From positions 1 through 64,000 of the forward strand of contig JBEHWX010000013.1 of assembly GCA_048498995.1 (NCBI GenBank): a stretch of 64,000 nucleotides of DNA, read 5' to 3'. Position numbers and translations under genes: made by a program. Positions 10,668 to 19,700 of the stretch are shown here, piece by piece; positions within the stretch are counted from its first letter, which is position 1, and each line of letters starts with the position of its first letter. Under the pieces are notes generated by a model. That model searched no databases. It was not told the origin of the DNA and worked only from the letters and a program-made list of their open reading frames with translations. Source of the stretch: JBEHWX01 sp048498995. GTDB lineage: Bacteria; Bacteroidota; Ignavibacteria; OLB7.

Positions 10668-11612
10668 TCAGGCGCGCGGCGGGAAGGCACGCATGCCGCG
10701 CAGATCGGCCCAGTCGCCGACCTGGATGGAGCCGACAAGAAAGGTGGTCGGCGGCACGATGCCGGGCCAGAAGTAGGTGCGATATGCCTCCTCCATCGTC
10801 TCGATGGTGCGATGGAAGTAGAGCTTGCCGCCAGTGGTGTTCCGCCCGGTCGCCGTATCCCCCGCCTGCCAGGAGACGAGGCGCTCGGCGAAATCGAACG
10901 ACACGTTGTGGATCACCTCGCCGTCGAGGCGGAGCACTCCCTTGTCGTCGATGTTCAGCGTGGCGTAGGGCTGCCATGCGACGCCGCCGGGGCTGCTCCC
11001 TCCCCATCCGATCTCGAGCTTGTAGGTGCCGCGCCACTCGATGGTCGGCAACCATGCGTCGAAGGTGTATCCCTCGGCGGTGAGATAGTCGATCACGCTG
11101 GAGAACCAGTCGTGGTTGCGCGATGTCCAGCCGTCGTGCATCAGGACGATCGCGTCCTCGTCGCCCAGGTTCAGCACGCCGTCGATCACACGAAAATACT
11201 GCTCCTGGTCGGGGGCCGCGGCCCAGTCGCGGGAGTCGACGTTCCAGAGCATCTGGCGGCTGCCGGTGCGGTTGATGACCGCCTCCACGCGCGCATCGGT
11301 TTCGCCGTACGGAGGACGCATGAGCGACATGCTCCGGCCGGTCACCCGTCTGATCACGTTTTCGCTCTTCCGGATCAGGTCCTCGATCTCGGCATCGGAT
11401 TTCTCCGGAAGATGCTCGTGCGTGTAGGCATGATTGGCGATCAGGTGTCCCTCGCTGGCCGCGCGGCGCACGATGTTCGCGCCCCACTCGGATTCGGCGT
11501 TGGCGCCGTTGATGAAGAAGATCCCCTTGGCATTGCGCTCCGCGAGTCGGTCGAGCACCCACTCGGTGGTACCATTGGGTCCGTCGTCGAAGGTCAGAAC
11601 TACTTTCGGCAT
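10668..11612 (-). CDS. Polysaccharide deacetylase (NodB) with unknown C-terminal domain
   Basis: A 314-residue carbohydrate esterase family 4 protein. The NodB core spans about residues 1-195: TFDDGP with metal/catalytic D9-D10, the zinc pair H61 and H65 in NHAYTHEH, RPPYGE at 99-104 and LMHDG with H159. These residues predict metal-dependent removal of acetyl groups from N-acetylated polysaccharide such as chitin, peptidoglycan or exopolysaccharide. The last 115 residues form a separate beta-rich domain (WRGTYKLEIGWGG, then LDGEVIHNVSFDFAERL) that I do not recognise. No signal peptide is visible, odd for an enzyme expected to act on envelope or external glycans. The gene is the last of a minus-strand pair with the amidase-like gene that ends at 11678, 65 bases upstream. 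Confidence 0.88.
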   Translation of the reverse strand: MPKVVLTFDDGPNGTTEWVLDRLAERNAKGIFFINGANAESEWGANIVRRAASEGHLIANHAYTHEHLPEKSDAEIEDLIRKSENVIRRVTGRSMSLMRPPYGETDARVEAVINRTGSRQMLWNVDSRDWAAAPDQEQYFRVIDGVLNLGDEDAIVLMHDGWTSRNHDWFSSVIDYLTAEGYTFDAWLPTIEWRGTYKLEIGWGGSSPGGVAWQPYATLNIDDKGVLRLDGEVIHNVSFDFAERLVSWQAGDTATGRNTTGGKLYFHRTIETMEEAYRTYFWPGIVPPTTFLVGSIQVGDWADLRGMRAFPPRA

Positions 11613-11677
11613 GTGTCGATTACGTTGATGTTATTGAAGGTGAAGCGATACGTGAATTGCCGTGCGAGACGTGATGT

Positions 11678-13612
11678 TTACGCGATCTCCTGGACGTCCT
11701 CCACCTCGCGGAAGGTGTTTCGACCATGGTTGCGGTGAAGACCTCGCAGATCCAGACGCCAGAGTTTGTTGCCGGTCGTGGAGCAGAAGAGCATGCCGTC
11801 GACCACGGCGAGGGCACCGCAGCTATTGCATTCGCCCACGTCGATCCAGGCCGTGCTCTCCTCGATCAGTTCGGAGCTGTTGCGCACGAGACGCCCCTCG
11901 GTGGTCGCGGCCAGCAGGACGCCGTTATGGGCGGCCATCGCCTTGATGCGCGGATTGTTGGCCAGCAGCGACGGATTCAATCCGACCCGTCTCCAATCGG
12001 AAGTCCCCCGTGATGCCGGGCGGTAATAGAGGTTGCCATCGGTGGCCACGGCATAGAGCACGCTCCCCGAGGCGACCATCGCGAGCGTTCCCCCTTCCGG
12101 CCCCGATCCGTTCGGCGTCCAGCGCACATCGCTCTCCGCGGTGGTGCGCCACCAGAGCTGATTGTTGCCGGTGACGGCGAACAACGTGTCGCCGAGGGCG
12201 GCCAGCGTCCTCACATCGTTTGCATGGCCGATCGGGAGCCATCCGGTTTCCGCGCCGACCGGATGCCGACGCCAGAGCCTGTTATCCGACGTGGCGCAGA
12301 ACAGCTTTCCCTGACAGGCGGCCATGCCGACGATATTCACTCCCGCGCCGATATGCTCCCATATCCATTGACGTGAACCGAGATCGGCCAGCACTCTGCG
12401 GGTAATGGTGGCGATGTTCGGATCGCTCCGCATCGCCGCGACCCAGGCGGTGGTGCCGGCGTGGAAGACGCGACCATTGTTGGAAAGGAGCGTCATCGTC
12501 GCCCATCCCGGTTTGCCGTACCACGCGGAGAGATCGGCGCCGGCCAGCACCACCGTGGAGCTCGGCGTGCCGTCGACGCCGGTGACGTATGGCGAGCCCC
12601 CTTCGTCGAGGACGAACGATGCGGCGTCGGTCTCGTAGGTCAGAAACGAACTGGTGCGTGGACGACCGGAGGGTCCCAGCGGTCCGAAGTCGAGCCCCTG
12701 GAAGTAGCGATGATTCGGGAAGTAGATCTCGAACGGCACCAGCGGGCCTATGCCATAATATGCCCCGGTGCACCAGCCGGCGCCGAGGAAGGTGTTCGCC
12801 GGGCGATTCACCGGAGGCTGCGCGAATGCGACAGTCGTCTTTCTCCGGTCGGCTACCGGATCGGTTGCGTTCTTGTAGCAGACGATCATCCGGTTCTTTG
12901 CTCCGGCCGCGTTCGGCTCCAGGCGTACCTGGCGGAAACAGGTGTTGCCGGAGAGGACCACCACGTTGCCGCCATCGGCCACGAAGCGCTCCACGTTGTC
13001 GCACATCTCCCAGGTCCAGTACTCGTCGTGGCCGACCGTGATCATGCAGTCGTAGTTGGCAAGCAGGGTCGGATCATCGTGGATGTCGAGGCTCGAGCAG
13101 AATTCCACGTTGTAGCCATTCTCCTTCAGCCAGAGCGCGAATGCCAGGTCGTCGTCGCGCAGCGTCATCGGCCGGTCGAACGAGACCGTTGCCACGTCAC
13201 TATAGAGTGACTTCCCCCCTTGTTCGTTGTAGGCCTGTGGCGTGATGAAGACGGCCTGCATCAGGATTCGAGAGCTGGAGCCGGGATGCTCCGGCAGGAC
13301 CACGAACGGAGCGAGCACGTCGCCGTTGCATTTCAGATGATAAATGCCGGTCGGCCAGATTGCCGAGGATCCGGCCGGAATTGTCAACCCCACCACGCAT
13401 GGCCATCCGAACCCTTCCCAGCCGGCCTCGGACGGTGGCGGCTGTTGCGTTATCGAGACATTGTCGAGGATGAGCGCCGGAGTATCCGACAGGATATTCT
13501 GGACCGAGATCGAGTACGTGCCATCGGGCGCGCTCAGATGAAATCGGATCGTTGCATCCTCCCCGGTGCCGGGGCGCACTGACGTTTTCGATGCATAACC
13601 GCTGACAGCCAT
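11678..13612 (-). CDS. DMF-amidase-like (DMFA2_C) protein with C-terminal propeller repeats
   Basis: A 644-residue protein in three parts. Residues 1-110 form a beta-sandwich-like head. Residues 115-410 match the C-terminal domain of the N,N-dimethylformamidase beta subunit, a glutamine-amidotransferase-like fold; diagnostic parts are TVGHDEYWTWEMCDNVERF, GGNVVVLSGNTCFRQVRLE and ETDAASFV. Residues 428-624 hold five repeats of about 40 residues (KLFCATSDNRLWRR; TLFAVTGNNQLWWR; VLYAVATDGNLYYR; and two more), likely propeller blades. The start at MAVSGYAS has AGGAAGGA seven bases upstream. There is no signal peptide. The small partner subunit of true dimethylformamidase is not present nearby, so the substrate is unknown. 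The tail repeats recur in the divergent neighbour starting at 14023. Confidence 0.8.
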   Translation of the reverse strand: MAVSGYASKTSVRPGTGEDATIRFHLSAPDGTYSISVQNILSDTPALILDNVSITQQPPPSEAGWEGFGWPCVVGLTIPAGSSAIWPTGIYHLKCNGDVLAPFVVLPEHPGSSSRILMQAVFITPQAYNEQGGKSLYSDVATVSFDRPMTLRDDDLAFALWLKENGYNVEFCSSLDIHDDPTLLANYDCMITVGHDEYWTWEMCDNVERFVADGGNVVVLSGNTCFRQVRLEPNAAGAKNRMIVCYKNATDPVADRRKTTVAFAQPPVNRPANTFLGAGWCTGAYYGIGPLVPFEIYFPNHRYFQGLDFGPLGPSGRPRTSSFLTYETDAASFVLDEGGSPYVTGVDGTPSSTVVLAGADLSAWYGKPGWATMTLLSNNGRVFHAGTTAWVAAMRSDPNIATITRRVLADLGSRQWIWEHIGAGVNIVGMAACQGKLFCATSDNRLWRRHPVGAETGWLPIGHANDVRTLAALGDTLFAVTGNNQLWWRTTAESDVRWTPNGSGPEGGTLAMVASGSVLYAVATDGNLYYRPASRGTSDWRRVGLNPSLLANNPRIKAMAAHNGVLLAATTEGRLVRNSSELIEESTAWIDVGECNSCGALAVVDGMLFCSTTGNKLWRLDLRGLHRNHGRNTFREVEDVQEIA

Positions 13613-14022
13613 GATTGATCCTTCCTGCGGATGAGTTGATGATCGGAACATCGGAGCGGCCCTCCGGATGGCGGGCCGTCGCGGGATGGAATGGGAGACT
13701 CGACGTCGGCGAACCGGGATGTTGGAGAGGCCGGTGCCCTGTCGAATCCTGGCCGCCATTGGTCGCCCGCGTCGGGAGCAAACATCGGGGTCGGCGTGAG
13801 GGGGGATTCCACTCTACTTCCACTCCAACGGGAGTGACGCAGGGCTCACGCCGCGCGTCGGAGCGAGGGCCGGGAAGGGGGCGCATGGAGTAGAAATGGA
13901 GTGGTGCGGGAATTACGAATCGGTGAATCATGCGCCGGTGAACCGGGCGAGCGGTTCTCGCGCGTATGTTTGCCGGCGTTTCGGAGCGCCGGCCGCGCTC
14001 CCTCCTTCGCACTCAATCAATC
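13613..14022. other. Divergent intergenic region between the two propeller genes
   Basis: 410 bases separating the starts of two genes that share a domain, so a common regulatory region is plausible. No open frame here has a ribosome-binding site or family resemblance. I could not identify an operator or promoter with confidence. Confidence 0.4.
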
Positions 14023-15075
14023 ATGAGCACGCACACTATGCCGATACCGCCAACACCACTCTCTATGGCGCCGAAGCTCATCCTGGTGATGATCAACGAC
14101 CTTCCCCCATTCTGCTATCCATTCGCCATGGAGTTCAGGCAGCTTCATGTGTATCGTCCCGGCCTCTACGTTTCGACGGAGTATGGAGACCCGACCTTGG
14201 GGACAGGCAATCCCCGTGTCTATCCGATCCTCGATTCGTCCCAGCAAAAGGTCGAGGGGATCAAGATGGTGTTCCCGCCGGGAGTCGTCCTCGGCGGTGG
14301 CTTCGAACCGGACGGCATCTACTACACGAACAGGGATATCACGGTCAACGGCATTCCCGTGGCGGTCAGGATCGGCACCTCGCCAACGGACCCGCCTCCC
14401 GGGAAGTACATCAAGGTGGTGCTGCAGAACCCGCCGGATGTGCCGCCGGACTTCGGCGCGTGGAGGCGCTATGGCCATGCCTACTACACCACCGGCCTGG
14501 CGGCGCTCGGCGGCCAGCTCTACTGCGCCACCTCCGAGAACAAGCTCTGGCGCCGTCCCCCGGTCGATACCGACATCAACTGGACCGAGATCGGCGACGC
14601 CAACGGCATCAAGGCGCTGGCCGGCGACGGCGATACACTCTTCGGCGTCGATGGCAACGATACCCTGCTCCGGCTGTCGGCGACCGTGCGTGATGGTGAC
14701 TGGGAAGTGGTCGATGGCGCCCCGGCCGGCACGCGCGCGCTTGCCGCGGCCGACGGCATCCTCTACGCCGTCGACGGCGCCGGCCACGTGCACCTCCGCC
14801 CGGCAACGACCAAGCCCGATTCGTGGAAGATGCTCGCGAAGCTCGGACCCGCCTCCGATGTGACGGCGATGACGGCGTGGAACGGCTCGCTCCTGGCCTC
14901 CACGGCGTCCGGACGTCTGCTGCGCACCGCCGGCGAGAGCATCGAGGCGAGCGAGTCCTGGTTCGACGCGCATGACTGCGAGGGATGCAGCGGCCTGGCC
15001 GCGATCGACAACACGCTCTTCGCGGTCACCCACGGCAACGCCCTGAACGCGCTCGACCTGTTCGGCGGTAAATGA
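14023..15075 (+). CDS. Propeller-repeat protein with novel N-terminal domain
   Basis: A 350-residue protein of unknown function. The first 145 residues form a compact domain I do not recognise (KLILVMINDLPPFCYPFAME, GLYVSTEYGDPTLGTGNP, FEPDGIYYTNRDITVNGIP). Residues 157-346 carry five repeats of about 40 residues that align blade by blade with the tail of the divergent gene ending at 13612: for example LYCATSENKLWRR against LFCATSDNRLWRR, and a shared Cys-x-x-Cys in the fourth repeat (DCEGCSG against ECNSCGA). The start MSTHTMPIPP is preferred over an upstream methionine because the intervening residues look like shadow coding. No signal peptide is present. A terminator-like hairpin follows at 15115. 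Confidence 0.75.
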   Translation: MSTHTMPIPPTPLSMAPKLILVMINDLPPFCYPFAMEFRQLHVYRPGLYVSTEYGDPTLGTGNPRVYPILDSSQQKVEGIKMVFPPGVVLGGGFEPDGIYYTNRDITVNGIPVAVRIGTSPTDPPPGKYIKVVLQNPPDVPPDFGAWRRYGHAYYTTGLAALGGQLYCATSENKLWRRPPVDTDINWTEIGDANGIKALAGDGDTLFGVDGNDTLLRLSATVRDGDWEVVDGAPAGTRALAAADGILYAVDGAGHVHLRPATTKPDSWKMLAKLGPASDVTAMTAWNGSLLASTASGRLLRTAGESIEASESWFDAHDCEGCSGLAAIDNTLFAVTHGNALNALDLFGGK

Positions 15076-15114
15076 TCCATGTCGGCTCGCCCGTCGGCGA
15101 TGCCCATCAACGGC

Positions 15115-15150
15115 GAAGGGAGCTCGGACCAGTGTCCAGGCTCCCTTCAT
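15115..15150 (+). terminator. Terminator-like hairpin after propeller gene
   Basis: Arms GAAGGGAGC (15115-15123) and GCTCCCTTC (15140-15148) form a nine-pair stem, with further pairing inside it. The 3' side reads ATCATGTAT, so there is no real T tract, which lowers confidence. Confidence 0.6.
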
Positions 15151-15220
15151 CATGTATACTCGGCATCGAATCCCCACCAGCGGAGCGGCCCCGGGGAGCC
15201 GGGCGTCGGTAGACGCACGT

Positions 15221-15359
15221 CGGTAGGCACATATCTTCAGCGTGCGATTTGCAGCGGCGGAAAACCCCTGGTCGTGACATCGGTAGGCGCACGTCTTCAG
15301 CGTGCGCTTTGCCGCGGCGGAAAACCCCTGGTCGTCACATCGGTAGGCGCAGGTCTTCA
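15221..15359. repeat. 60-bp tandem repeat array, left part
   Basis: Copies 1 (15221-15280) and 2 (15281-15340) are consecutive 60-base units differing at only a few positions. Copy 3 begins at 15341 and is cut at 15359 by the insertion element; a truncated start of another unit lies at 15207-15220. Each unit holds a hairpin: GCGCACG pairs with CGTGCGC across a 7-base loop, followed by GCCGCGGC and an AAAACCCC block. The array continues at 16420. Confidence 0.9.
15356..15359. repeat. Target-site duplication (left copy), TTCA
   Basis: The four bases TTCA directly precede the insertion element and recur at 16420-16423 just after it. Removing the element and one TTCA restores copy 3 of the tandem repeat to exactly 60 bases, which confirms both the boundary and the duplication length. 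Confidence 0.85.
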
Positions 15360-16419
15360 ACGCTTGGTGTGAGATACAATTCATGTCCAGTCAATGAGAT
15401 CGGCAGTCGCCAATGCTGGGCGATGGCGGTCACGATTGAGAGCGATGACAATGTTGTGGGCTGCGATCTTGGCTGCTAGCCGCATTTGAAGTCCTGATAG
15501 GCTGTGCGGGCGCTCGTGATCCAACCCATAGACCAGATTCAACTGCCCAAAGATCGTCTCGATGATCTGGCGATAGTGCGCCAGCCATCGCCTGAGTTGC
15601 CGAGGCCAATGTTCTCGCTGCCCCTGGCAGATCACCTGTGCCTGATAGCAGTCGCGCCACCGTGGAATCTATCGTCGGCCGGCGAACCCTTTGTCAGCGA
15701 CATAGTTGCCCATCGCTGGCAGACCAACCGAAGGTGTGCGAGTCGATCGATACCGCCGAAGCATCAACAGCATCTCGGCCATGCGTCGCTCATTGGTGCT
15801 TGCCGGAGCGATGCAGTACCCGGTAATCGCACCATAGGCTCCAGCGGCCACGAGCAATCGAAAGCCCTGAAACCATCCCAGACGCGTGCAATGCCCGATA
15901 TCGCTGTCACCGGTAAGCCATCGGCAACCGCGTCGGCGACTGTCACGCACGACAATCGGGGTTGTGTCGATCACCTGCAGCTCAATGTGGCGAGCCTGTA
16001 GTCGTTCGGCTACCCAGATAACCAGTTCGGCCAGTTGCCCATGGTATCGGCGGGCCTGCCGGTTGTACTGGGATCGATCCGGAAGCTGGATGTGATGCTC
16101 AGCGCAGCAACCAGCCAGTGCTTGCTGGGCATAGCGATAGAAGTCACGTTCAGAGCGGAATCGGGCCCATTGTGCGCAGATCGACAGACTCATGACTGCT
16201 GGCAGATCAAGCTTTGGCCATGGTCCGGGTCGGTGAAGCTGTGCCTGGACGATTGCAGGATGCTCCTTGCAGAAGTCCAGAACTATGGCGTAGACTTCGG
16301 TGAAGAACGTGCTCATGGTAACCATTGTTCTAGCTCCTGAATGTGGAAACTCAGACGCTAGAGCCTGGCCCAGAGCACGTTCTTGTTCAAGGCCCTTCTT
16401 TGTATCTCACACCAAGCGT
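15360..16419 (-). mobile_element. IS982-family-like insertion sequence, 1060 bp
   Basis: An insertion element bounded by perfect 20-bp terminal inverted repeats: ACGCTTGGTGTGAGATACAA at 15360-15379 and its reverse complement at 16400-16419. It is flanked by a TTCA duplication and contains one transposase reading frame on the minus strand, now broken by a stop codon. Length, single frame and transposase motifs fit the IS982 family; I have not compared it with a database. It sits inside the hairpin loop of a 60-bp repeat unit. Confidence 0.88.
15381..16325 (-). pseudogene. IS982-like transposase, interrupted by one amber codon
   Basis: The full frame would encode a 314-residue DDE transposase. 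Visible motifs: VIDTTPIVVRDS (first Asp), LGWFQGFRLLVAAG, VADKGFAGRR (second Asp), and the C-terminal RQIIETIFGQLN (Glu) followed by LQMRLAAKIAAHNIVIALN. A TAG at 15669-15671 splits the reading frame directly after the second Asp region; the sequence resumes in the same frame with IPRWRDCYQAQVICQGQ and reaches a normal stop, so no frameshift is involved. The element is therefore probably immobile unless the stop is read through or is a sequencing error. An upstream methionine at 16316 is an alternative start. Confidence 0.85.
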
Positions 16420-16523
16420 TTCAGCGTGCGCTTTGCAGCGGCGGAAAACCTCTGGTCGTCACATCGGTAGGCGCACATCTTTAGCATGCACTTTGCCGCG
16501 GCGGAAAACCCCGGTCGTCACAT
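16420..16523. repeat. 60-bp tandem repeat array, right part
   Basis: Holds the right TTCA duplication (16420-16423), the remaining 41 bases of copy 3 (16424-16464) and copy 4 (16465-16523, 59 bases because one C is missing). A degenerate fifth start follows at 16524. The units match those at 15221-15340, including the GCCGCGGCGGAAAACC core. Confidence 0.9.
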
Positions 16524-16767
16524 CGGCAGGCGACCCAACGTCGTGTACAGCAGTCGCGTAGGGGCGGCCCCCGTGGCCGCCCAACCGGTGGCAGGGCCGG
16601 ATTGGTTGAACGGTCGCGGAACATATCGATCCGTCGGTCAACGGGAATGTCCGCGGCATCCCTGGCGCGCGCTGAAAACCTGCGCCGACCGTCGTGCGTG
16701 GAGGGATTCTCGTCGCATTCGGGCGTGACGGAAGTCTCGTGGCGTTGACGGCGCGCACGCGCGAGGG
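16524..16767. repeat. Gene-free stretch with degenerate hairpin repeats
   Basis: Contains a GGGCGGCC/GGCCGCCC hairpin at 16562-16582, and around 16660-16705 a decayed copy of the 60-bp unit in inverted orientation (read on the minus strand as CGGTCGGCGCAGGTTTTCAG). No open frame here looks real. It ends at the stop of the STAND gene. Confidence 0.55.
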
Positions 16768-19700
16768 CTATTCGCGGGAGCCTCGTTGCGTTGCCGTCTC
16801 CACGGATTCAAGACGGCGACGCGCCGCCAGGAGACGGGGATCGTCGGGAGGAAGAATCGACTCGAGAATCGAGCGCGAGCGGGCATAGGCGGAGCGGGCG
16901 CCGCGTAGATCGTTCATCGCCTCCAGCAGCTCACCGAAATCCCCGAGGAGAATGCCGACGCGGAGATGCTCGGCGCCGAGGATGCGCTCATGTCCGGAGA
17001 TCGCCGCGAGGTAATCGCTCCGACTTCGAGCATGGCGGCCGAGGTCGCGCCGCACCTTTGCCAGCCATCCGAGCGTCGCCAGGGAATCGAGATGCTCGGG
17101 GCCGAACAGTGCCCGCTGTATCTCGAGGGCGTCGGCGAAGGCGCGAGCGCTCGCCTCCAGATTATCCTGGTAGTAATGGGCACGTCCGAGGGTGAAGTGA
17201 ACGATCGCAAGCTCGGCGCTGGCTTCTCCCGCGCCGGCCGAGCCGTAGATGGCCGCCGCGCGCTCCAGCAGCGGGATTGCTCCCGCGTCACCCCGTCCGG
17301 CCATCGAGCTCGCCAGGTTGTTCAGCGCGGCGCCGACCATCGGATGCGCGGGGCCAAGCGTCTCCTCCCAGATCTCCAGCACGCGACGGTAGCTCTCCTC
17401 GGCGCCCGGCCGATCGCCGAGATCGAACCGGAGCGCGGCGAGGTTGTTCGTGGCCACGGCGGTTTCCGGATGTCGACGCCCGAGACGCGCGCCGAAGAGG
17501 TCGATGGCCCGCTCGTAGAGGGCACGCGCCTCCTCGAAGGCGCCGCGCCGGTGCAGCATGCTCGCCAGGTTGTTGAGGATCATCGCCACCAGCCGCGAGC
17601 CGCTTCCTTCCAGGCGCTCCGCCTCGGCGATCGCGCGCCGGTAATGCGCCTCCGCCTCCTCCAGCTCCCCCATCTCCTGCATCACGCCGGCAAGATTATC
17701 CAGCGCCTCCGGCAGCAGGGAGCCGGCGCGGGCATCGCGCGTGGCGATCGGCAGCAGTCGGAGGAGCGCGTCGCGGGCCGCGTCGAGCTTCCCGAGCGCG
17801 CGCAGCACCGCCGAGAGACGATAGCAGACCGACGCAAACGTCGGCTCGTACTCCCCGCCAAGCTCCTCGAACGCGCTCACCGCGCGGCGCAGCGGCGGCT
17901 CCGCCTCGGCGTAGCGGCCCGCGTGGCGCAGCAGATCACCCGCCGCGGCATACATCTCGCCGACCTCCGCCACGCTCCTCGTCAACGCAACCGATTCGAT
18001 CGCTTCGCGATAGGTCGCTTCCATTCCCTCGTATCCGCCCGTCATCAGCCACCAGCGGAGCAGCGCGTACTCACGCTCCCCTCGCATCAGCGTCAGGAGA
18101 ATGTCGGGATCGGCGAGGCAGGCACGGAGGCGGTCGAGATCGCCGAGCTGTTCGAACAATTCCGGCAGCACCTCGGCGCGGCGCGCCGGCGAAGTATCCG
18201 ACGCGAACAGATCCACCAGCCGACGCCGCATAGCGCGTTGCTCCCCCTCGGCCGCCAGATACCGCCGCTCCACGCCACGCTCCATCTCCGCGTGGAAGAA
18301 CCTGAGACGCCCGTCGACCGGGAGGAGGTAGAAGTCGAGCAGCCTGAGCATCTCGGCCACCTCGACGTCGGAGCTGCCGGTCAGGCGTCCGAGCTCGGCC
18401 GCCGAGAGTCCGTCGCGGAGGCAGACGAGCGCGCCGAGCAGCGACGCCATCGGCTCCCGGCCGAACTCCAACTCCAGCATCTCGAGCTTCCGGTCGATCA
18501 GCTCGCCCACGCTGTCGGTGGCGAGCATCCGCTCCACCTGACGGGGCACGCGCTCGTGGGAGCCGAAGAGCGCAAGCTCCTCCAGGCGCGCGCGGAGCAG
18601 CAGCGGCGTGATCGGCGCATCGGCGCGCGCCGGCGCGGCATCCGGGAGCGCGGTGGCGAAGAGGCTTCCGGCGCCGAGCGCGATCCGCTCGCCGGTCGTC
18701 AGCGGGTCCACCACCAGCTCCGGCCAGCCACGGCCGGCGAGCACGCTCCGACTCGTCGTGGTCACGATCAGGCGAAGACCCGGCGGGACATGCGGGACAA
18801 GCCATTCGAGTCCGGCGCCGTCCACGATCTGGTCGGCGCCGTCGATAATCAGGATCATTCCGGCCGCCGCGGCCTCGGCCAGTCTGAACGGAAGCTCCTC
18901 GAGGAGCTCCGCCTCATCGGCGGGAAGCTCCGGGGCGGCTCCGAGCGCATGCCGAAGCTGCGCCGCGAGCGATCGGGCCACGGCCGATCGCGTCGCCGGC
19001 CCTCCAACGCCGACATGGTGCGACACGAGCTTCGCCTCCGGCGAACGCCGACGGTGCTCCGCGCCCCAATAGGCCACGAGCGCGCTCTTGCCGACGCCCG
19101 ACTCCCCCCTGACCACCAGCGGCTCCGAGCCGGAGGCAACGTGACGCTCGAGCCGGTCGATGAGGGAGCGGCGCGGAACGTAGCCGCGCCGGCGTGACGC
19201 CGCGAACGCCTCCATGGCGCGAAGATCCGCCTCGAACCCTCGCGCACGGCGCTCCGGAAAGAGGCGATCGATGACCGTGAGAATCTGACCGTGTACCCAC
19301 TCCCCGAACGAGGCCAGATCGGGAAGATCCTCGCGATGCCGGAATCCGCCGCTCCTGATCCGCTCCTTCAGCATCCGCAGACGGTCCGCCTCCGGAGCGA
19401 GCTGATCGTCCGGCGTGCTCCGCAGATAGAACGCCGACCAGGAGGGAGAATCGGGACGGGCCATCACGCCCCGCTCGATCTCCAGCTCGAGCAGGCTGCG
19501 CGGCTCCTCGGCAAGCCGATCGAGCCAGGGGTAGCGTCGCAGGAGCGTGCCGTCGCGCGCGATCATCTCGTAGCTCGGCATCCATCCGGCTCGCGACCCG
19601 ACGAGTCCGAGCACGAACGGCCGGCGCAGGTGAAGCTCATCCAGCGAGAGCCGGACGAGCGTATCCGGCTCGGCGCCACGCGTGGGCGCGCCACGACGGA

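Noticed and set aside
9626..10738. 370-residue minus-strand open frame through the gap after the DUF2235 gene
   Set aside because: It covers the secreted protein gene in antisense, is Arg/Gly-rich and has no motif; the secreted protein has a convincing signal peptide.
15600..15700. Programmed frameshift in the transposase
   Set aside because: Both halves are in the same frame and separated by a single TAG, so no frame change occurs.
15221..16523. CRISPR-like array
   Set aside because: The units are contiguous 60-base repeats with no unique spacers and no cas genes.
16966..19197. 743-residue open frame antisense to the STAND gene
   Set aside because: Lacks any motif or ribosome-binding site; the STAND frame shows Walker motifs and TPRs.
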